Program-made: the position numbers and the translations under genes
The notes under the pieces: model-generated
Databases searched by the model: none
Seen by the model: the letters and a program-made list of their open reading frames with translations, nothing else
Told to the model about the DNA's origin: nothing
Shown: in pieces, positions 6,667 to 11,949 of the stretch
Numbering within the stretch: the first letter of the stretch is position 1
How the letters are laid out: the number at the start of each line of letters is the position of its first letter
Assembly: GCA_037447655.1 (NCBI GenBank)
Contig: JBBHKE010001041.1
Location: 1-11,949, forward strand
Reading direction: 5' to 3'
Length of the DNA: 11,949 nucleotides
DNA from: Zygnema cylindricum
Lineage: Eukaryota; Streptophyta; Zygnematophyceae; Zygnematales; Zygnemataceae

Positions 6667-6780
6667 AGTGCCGAAGCACGAGGCAATGAAGGGCGAGTGG
6701 AGAAGGGGAGCTTTGCCAGTAGGGCTCAGAGAGCAGCGGCCGAAAACAAACGGCGAAAGGGCGGCATTGACGACGACTAA
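6667..6780 (+). CDS. SMP (LEA) domain protein, terminal exon
   Basis: 37 codons and TAA (6778-6780). The product begins SAEARGNEGRVEKGSFASRA and goes on QRAAAENKRRKGG to an acidic end IDDD. This matches the SMP pattern IQSAEAR..G.V.KG..A..AQ.AA..N. SMP proteins belong to the late-embryogenesis-abundant group: hydrophilic, mostly unstructured proteins linked to desiccation and stress tolerance; SMP-like domains also occur outside seed plants, so a seed role is not implied. GC-rich compared with its surroundings. The stop codon is only 8 bp from the minisatellite, so the 3' UTR must contain repeat sequence. Family assignment is from memory of the motif, without a profile search. Confidence 0.68.
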   Translation, partial: SAEARGNEGRVEKGSFASRAQRAAAENKRRKGGIDDD

Positions 6781-6787
6781 GTCAAAG

Positions 6788-8558
6788 TCACTGTTTGTTT
6801 GTTAAAACTATCTTTGTTAACGCAAACTCAAATTTCAGATACAAACAGGTTTAGGGTTTTTTTTTAGCTCTCTTTGTGTGCGTTAACAATAAACTTTGTT
6901 CGTTAATATTTTTGTTGTTAACGCAAACACAAATTTGTGTTGCAAACATAGTTGGGGGTTTTTTAACTGTTTTTGTAAGCGTAATATCCGTTACAAGAAA
7001 TTATTGCTAGTGCAAACACAAATTTGAGTTATAAACATGGTTGAGAGTTTATTTGAACTATTTTTGTGAGCGCAAACAATATTAAGTGTTTGTTACCAAT
7101 ATTGTTGTTAGCGCAAACAACAAATTGTGTTACAAACATGGTTCAGACTTTATTTTACCTCTTTTTGTTAGCGCAAACTATAAACGTTGTTTGTTACAAA
7201 TATCTTAGTTAGTGCAAACTCAAAATTGTGATAGAAACATGGGTTAGGGTTTTTTTTAACTCTCACTTTGTGTGCGCTAACAATAAATTTTGTTCGTTAA
7301 TATCTTTGTTGTTAACGCAAACATTAATTTGTGTTGCAAATATAGTTGAGGGTTTTTTTTTACTTTTTTTGTGAGCGTAATAATAAGCGTTGTCTGTTAG
7401 GAGAAATTATTGTTGTCGCAAATACAAATTTGAGTTATAAATATGGTTGAGAGTTTTTTTTTATCCTTTTTTGAAGGCGTGTTACCAATATTGTTGATAA
7501 GCGCGAACAAAAAGTTGTGTTACAAAAATGATTCGAGGTTTATTTCGCGGGCAATGAACGTTGTTTGTTACAAATATCTTTGTTAGCACAAACTCAAATA
7601 TGTGATTTGTGATAGAAACATGGTTTAGGGTTTTTTTTAACTCTCTTTGTGTGCGTAATTTTGCTTGTTAATATTTTTCATGTTAACGCAAATACAAATT
7701 TGTGCCGTAAACATAGTTGAGGGTTTTTTGAACTGTTTTTGTGAGCGTAAGAATAAACGTTTTCCGTTACAAGAAATTATTGTTGGCGCAAACGCAAATT
7801 TGAGTTTTAACAATGGTTGAGATTGTATTTTAACTATTTTTATGGGCGCTAACAATATAAAGAGTTTGTTACCAGTATTGTTGTTACCGCAAACGCAAAA
7901 TTGTGTTATAAACATGGTTCGGAGTTTATTCTACAACTTTCTGTGAGCCCGAAAAATCAACGTTGTTTGTTTCAAATGTCTTTGTTAGCGCAAACTCAAA
8001 TTTGTGATAGAAACATGGTTAAGGGTTTTTTTTTAGCTCTCTTTGTGTGTGTTAACAATAAACTTTGTTCGTTAATATTTTTGTTGTTAACGCAAACACA
8101 AATTTGTGTTGCAAACATAATGTATGTTTTTTTTTAATGTTTTTGTGAGCGTAATAATAAACATTGTTTGTTTCAGGAAATTATTGTTACCGCAAACACA
8201 AATTTGAGTTATAAACATGACAGAGAGTATATTTGAACTACTTTTGTGAGCGCTAACAATATAGAGTATTTGTTACCAATATTGTTGTTACGGGAAACAC
8301 AAAGTTGTGTTACAAACATGGTTATGAGTTTACTATATTTGTGTGTGTTTACAATAAACTTTGTTTGTATTTAACTATTTTTGTGGGCGCTAACAATATA
8401 AAGTGTTTGTTACCAATATTGTTGTTAGCGCAAACAAAAAATTGTGTTACAAACATGGTTCGGAGTTTATTTTACCTCTTTTTGTGAGCGCGAACAATAA
8501 ACGTTGTTTGTTACAAATATTTTTGTTATCACAAACTCAACTTTGTGATAGAAACATG
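6788..8558. repeat. Minisatellite with four-monomer higher-order structure
   Basis: About 17 monomers of ~100 bp. Each has a (t)agcgcaaac-type box, an acaaattTgtgttacaaacatggtt-like block, a T-run, a gtgagcgcaaacaat-like block and a gtttgttac/ttaat block. Four types recur in order: A (gatagaaacatgg...agggttt, tgtgtgcgttaac), B (gtgttgcaaacatag, gaaattattg), C (gagttataaacatgg, accaatattg) and D (gtgttacaaacatggttc, aacgttgtttgttac). The A-type marker caaactca is at 6823, 7215, 7589, 7991 and 8532, spacings 392, 374, 402 and 541 bp; the last interval holds an extra partial D/A and C unit. The array starts within a D tail and ends within an A unit. Reading frames inside it follow from the ~102-bp period and are not genes. 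Confidence 0.93.
8387..8431. repeat. Inverted repeat inside a C-type satellite monomer
   Basis: Arms gcgctaacaatat and atattgttgttagcgc can pair with a small bulge around a loop of about 16 bases. Similar, weaker arms (gtgagcgctaacaat...attgttgtta) occur in other C monomers, for example near 7847-7893 and 8250-8289, so the hairpin is a property of the monomer type. Confidence 0.55.
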
Positions 8559-10431
8559 AAGGAAAGCTCGGTAAGATCGTGTGATTGTTGTGATTGTTGT
8601 AACATAGTTACGTAGACACGTTTCACTAAAGTTGTGCCTTTTAAGAAAATCTTAGTGAGAATAGTAGTAGATGATTTTAGGCATGTAATGACTTGTCACC
8701 GGGCACGTGATTACTCATCACTAAGGTCGAGTCTTTTTACGGCAAAATAGAGGAGGAAGTTGTAGTTTATGTGACATAGTTGGGCAAGAGTAAATCACTT
8801 GCAGGATATATGCTTTGTTGCATGTCATATAGGGTTGGTCTTAAAGGTTGAATCATGTGTACCTCTATAGTTGTTGAATGTTGAGAGATTTTCGCAAGTA
8901 TTGAAATTTTCGACATATTAACTTTGGTCGTATCGCGAGATTGAGTTATCTTTTTCTTTCATGAGTTTTTGTTACACCAATGTCCGTACTTCAATTTCTA
9001 CATCATTTTGAGTGTTGTGTATATGAATTTTACCTTACCTTGAATAATTGTGGCAGTTGTATTGAAAACTTCTCACGAGTTCCTTTTTAGCTCCGGAAAA
9101 AAGTATGATGTTTGTAGCATGATAGGTGTTTCGAAAAATCACCGATATGCTTATTAAAAATTCAAAATTGTCAGGACAATGACAAAGAAAACGTAAGACA
9201 ATGAGAAGATAGGGAACTTCTAACACTCCTGAAATTTATCTTTCAACAATATGTTCGAACAATGAATTTTAAACGCTTGCAAAGTTGTCATTCAATAATG
9301 TATTCCTGTTAAATTTAACAATAGCGACACGAATTTCAAGTCAGTAGTTAGGATTTCAAAGAGAAGGCATGGATTTGCATAATTTGGTGCTCTAAACATT
9401 GCGACGTGACGTGAGTGCGGAAGTGTCTTAAGATGTTTTCGTAATTGATACTTTGATGGAAGCCTCAACGAAGAAAATTGTGAAATTTATGGCAAATAAT
9501 ATAGTGGGAATTGTAATGTTTTTATTGTCAACATATGCATGGAAAGATAGAGATTGTTTTATTGTTTACGAAAGAATGTGTTTATTCGTGCATGTATCAC
9601 GACATAACGTTTGAAGCCATTTACATTCATTGGACCAACAAATTGAAAGACATTTTAATCATCGTTGATTGTCTCGCGCACGGGTGATATAATGTTGTCT
9701 GTTCCTCAGAGTAAAAGTCAAAAGGCAGAAGTCGAAAAACACTTTTGTGACATGGTTTACTAACAAGACGATTGCTTTTTTAAGTGAACCACCAAGTCTA
9801 TATCGAAAAATGCGTCAAAGTTTAAGCTTTGAAAGACCAAACTCGCAATGGAACTGAAAGCAACAAAGAAATGGTCGGCAAAGCATACGGAGAGTACAAT
9901 TGAGATTTTAAAGTCAAAGCAAACAGCTGTAGTCATTTGCATGTTTTTGGTAGAAATATGACAAGTTGATAAGTACATGGCTCGAGAAAGAAAAAAAAAG
10001 AAAAAACTGAAGTATGAGATTGTCTTGTAAGTTGTTATTCCTGCCCGTCCGATAAATGTTGTCAAAAAAGATGGAAATCTGAATGAAGATCTTGACATTA
10101 ATGTTATGTTTTATGCAATTGCTGAGAAGAGAGAGAGAAAAACATAAGAGGCGGAGGAGACGTAAAAGGAAGGGGAGGTGAGAAGGTAGGGGGAAAAGAG
10201 GAAAAAAGAGGGGCTACATTATCCTTATAGGTCTTTTAGCACTTTCATTTTGAGTAATCTCATTTCACGTTGTTCTTCAATTTGCGTCAAAGTTCAATAT
10301 AAGGTTTTGCAATCAGATTTCAATATTGCTGCTAAGTTACAACGTGCTCTCAAAGTGGAGCTCACGTAAAGTGAGAAAGTGCATGTGCACAACTCTATTC
10401 ACATGAGTTTGCCGTAATTTTTGTTACTGTA
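8559..10431. other. Intergenic DNA without a recognisable gene
   Basis: AT-rich, unique-looking sequence. Longest open stretches are short and match no family I know. It includes the possible decayed coding stretch at about 9432-10145 (see findings), an A/G run at 9984-10007, and the purine tract at 10123-10214. A 112-codon minus-strand frame at 9760-10098 is Phe/Ser-rich because it is antisense to A/G-rich DNA. Confidence 0.5.
10123..10214 (+). repeat. Purine-rich (GA) tract
   Basis: About 90 bases almost entirely A and G on the plus strand, with scattered pyrimidines: gagaagagagagagaaaaac, then ggaggag and aaaaggaaggggagg blocks up to gaaaaaagagggg. Low-complexity; mirror-type runs of this kind can form triplex structures. 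No gene role shown. Confidence 0.75.
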
Positions 10432-10567
10432 AACCTTGGCCAACCGTGTGAATCATTGATTTTAAGATGACGGTCGTCTTTGACAAGTGCAACAATGTGA
10501 ACCTTGGCCGACCGTGTGAATCATTGATTTTAAGATGACGGTCGACTTTCACAAGCGCAACAATATT
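10432..10567 (+). repeat. 68-bp tandem duplication with internal inverted repeat
   Basis: Units 10432-10499 and 10500-10567 differ at a handful of positions. Both carry aaccttggcc, gtgtgaatcattgattttaa and gatgacggtcg. In the second unit CGACCGT (from 10509) and ACGGTCG (to about 10544) are perfect 7-bp inverted arms around a 22-base spacer; the first unit has one mismatch in the left arm. Two copies only, so it is a recent local duplication. Confidence 0.88.
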
Positions 10568-11817
10568 CAAACCAGTTGTTACAATATCTCGCAGGTGAAA
10601 GCCAAATCTAAACTCAACAGTACTTAAGTTGTACCAACGCGTACTTCAAATATACAACCTGCAGACAAGCTGGCATAGATGCCTGAACACAACCAAATAG
10701 ACACTGTGATTCTCAATTCCCTAAATGTGTTGAGACTCTTCATCTCAAAGCACACAATCCATGTCCATAACAACGTTTTTGATTAAATTGCGCGACACAT
10801 GCTGATTGTTAATGAGATTTTTGTCGACTTCAAATCGGGTCTAAACAATAGTTAGAAAACCTTCAGTCAAATTTGGTGTAACCATTGCTAATGTGATATA
10901 TTCGAAGGGCACTTCTTTAAAACAGAGTGAAACTAAATTTGTGAAATGACCTTCGCTTTTACCGCTTAAAACTTTGTGAAACGGTCAAAATATTTGGTCA
11001 CATTTTTCCGGTCATCTATCCTAGGAACTTCGAAAAATCACACTCGTTGACACCTAAAATTTCATCATCCCACTCGTAACCTCCCATCGTTGGTTAACCT
11101 TTGGTTTTGCCTCTCTGGTCTCACCTCTCCTGTAACCCAAGAGAACCTCACCTTCCAATACAAGGCAATACTTCCACTTTTATTTTCCCCATTTCGAACC
11201 ATCAAGACATTAACTAGTTTTCCACTTACACCCAGTTACACCCATTTACAGTGGAATGCCACCAACTCCCTAGCCTACCCTTTAACTTCTATATTCAAAA
11301 TAACTTTCAAACTCAATTTCCGTCCCTAGCCTTTGACTTTCTATCTGCTACTTTAATAATATATGCTCTTTAAGGAAAGTAAGTACACTCAAAAGTTCAG
11401 CTGTGCAAAAATAAATTCAATTAACAATTCGCAAAATAGGTTAAAAAGTGCCCCCGAAAAATATGACAGGGGTCCCTTTAACCTTCCTCGAATCCTCTCC
11501 AACCTCGTCTCCCCTTTCTCAGTCTATGTAGTAATCCTCGAAAATCAAAACCTTGCTACGAAAAGGTTCATAAATCACAATAACTTCTACTCAGTACGAA
11601 ATTGAATTGATATGTATATGCCCCTACCAAGACAACGCCGGCAAATTGCCCATTTTTGAGAATACCCAAAAAAAAAAAAACGAAGGGGCATCACCGAAGC
11701 CTCTGTTTTCTTTTCTAAAAAATTGTGACCCAAGTGAAGCAAATGCAGAAAATTTGAGAAAGACACCTGTATACAAGTACAACCGGGTAAACCAAAACCC
11801 ATCATGAGCAACACTTG

Positions 11818-11837
11818 TAAAGGAAAGGAAAGGAAAG
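11818..11837 (+). repeat. AAAGG microsatellite
   Basis: Three to four tandem copies of aaagg (taaaggaaaggaaaggaaag). Short simple repeat without further significance. Confidence 0.7.
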
Positions 11838-11890
11838 TAAGCAAAGTGCAGCGGGTAGAAGCTGACAAGCACAGGGTAAAGAGTATGGAA

Positions 11891-11914
11891 ACCGGTAAAG
11901 GAATCCTTACCGGT
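11891..11914. repeat. Hairpin-forming palindrome
   Basis: accggtaa...ttaccggt arms of 8 bp extended by GG/CC with one bulged A, leaving a 3-base loop, so a stem of about 10 bp. It is not followed by a T-run and there is no adjacent gene, so no terminator or operator role is claimed. Confidence 0.6.
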
Positions 11915-11949
11915 AACTATTTCTAACAACAGTATTAACTCTTTAAAAC

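Larger units (their letters stand above)
10568..11949. other. Intergenic DNA without a recognisable gene
   Basis: No family is recognised in any frame. A pyrimidine-rich, ORF-bearing stretch (11090-11340) and two overlapping minus-strand frames at 11587-11929 were examined; their translations are low-complexity or without motifs. Minor features are an A13 run at 11668-11680, AAAGG repeats at 11818-11837 and a hairpin at 11891-11914. Confidence 0.5.

Noticed and set aside
6453-6689. 78-codon plus-strand frame over the SMP intron-exon border
   Set aside because: It uses T-rich intron DNA and a different phase from the SMP codons; the spliced reading gives a known domain.
6788-8558. CRISPR-like array of regularly spaced repeats
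   Set aside because: The whole monomer is repeated, with no unique spacers between short identical repeats, and the context is eukaryotic.
7637-8615. Reading frames of 60-92 codons in the satellite, with repeated Cys/Asn-rich peptides
   Set aside because: The ~102-bp monomer keeps frames open by periodicity. Frames exist on both strands, break at every variant monomer and lack a conserved start or stop.
9760-10098. 112-codon minus-strand frame
   Set aside because: Phe/Ser-rich, with a poly-Phe run antisense to an A/G run; no motif, no supportable start, and probably a composition effect.
11090-11329. 79-codon plus-strand frame
   Set aside because: Pyrimidine-rich DNA without recognisable motifs or homology I can name; not strong enough to report as a gene.
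11587-11929. Two overlapping minus-strand frames of about 100 codons
   Set aside because: They overlap in different frames, include a poly-Phe run from the A13 tract, and match nothing recognisable.

Overview
This is eukaryotic nuclear DNA, most likely from a plant or alga. It is AT-rich, carries a Ty1/copia LTR retrotransposon, and holds the last two exons of an intron-containing gene whose product resembles the seed-maturation (SMP) LEA domain. No species can be named from the sequence alone.

Layout. Positions 1-97 are T-rich flank. Positions 103-6110 are one complete but decayed Ty1/copia element on the minus strand. It has a 1005-bp 5' LTR (5106-6110), a 935-bp 3' LTR (103-1037), TG...CA ends with 7-bp terminal inverted repeats, and a perfect 5-bp target duplication (cattt at 98-102 and 6111-6115). 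Read on the minus strand the internal region runs PBS, gag with a CCHC zinc knuckle, protease (DTGA), HHCC integrase zinc finger, integrase core, linker, reverse transcriptase (YVDD), RNase H, PPT. Several frameshifts and about a dozen in-frame stops break it. The third integrase catalytic residue is Val instead of Glu.

Positions 6116-6359 are a T-rich stretch read as intron remainder. Positions 6360-6417 and 6667-6780 are the plus-strand terminal exons of the SMP-like gene, separated by a 249-bp intron. If the T-rich DNA on both sides of the element is one intron, the retrotransposon sits antisense inside that gene.

Eight bases after the stop codon a 1.77-kb minisatellite starts (6788-8558). 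It is built of ~100-bp monomers arranged as a four-monomer (A-B-C-D) higher-order repeat. Positions 8559-11949 hold no gene I can recognise. They contain a purine-rich tract, a 68-bp tandem duplication with an internal inverted repeat, simple repeats, a hairpin, and one stretch that might be decayed coding DNA.

Most notable points: the PBS matches the anticodon-loop half of initiator tRNA-Met, as in Drosophila copia, instead of the 3' end; the gag frame is open across the PBS and into the LTR; eleven in-frame stops are TAA/TAG, two of them at family-conserved Gln positions, while no Trp codon has become a stop; and the satellite with higher-order structure abuts a stop codon.
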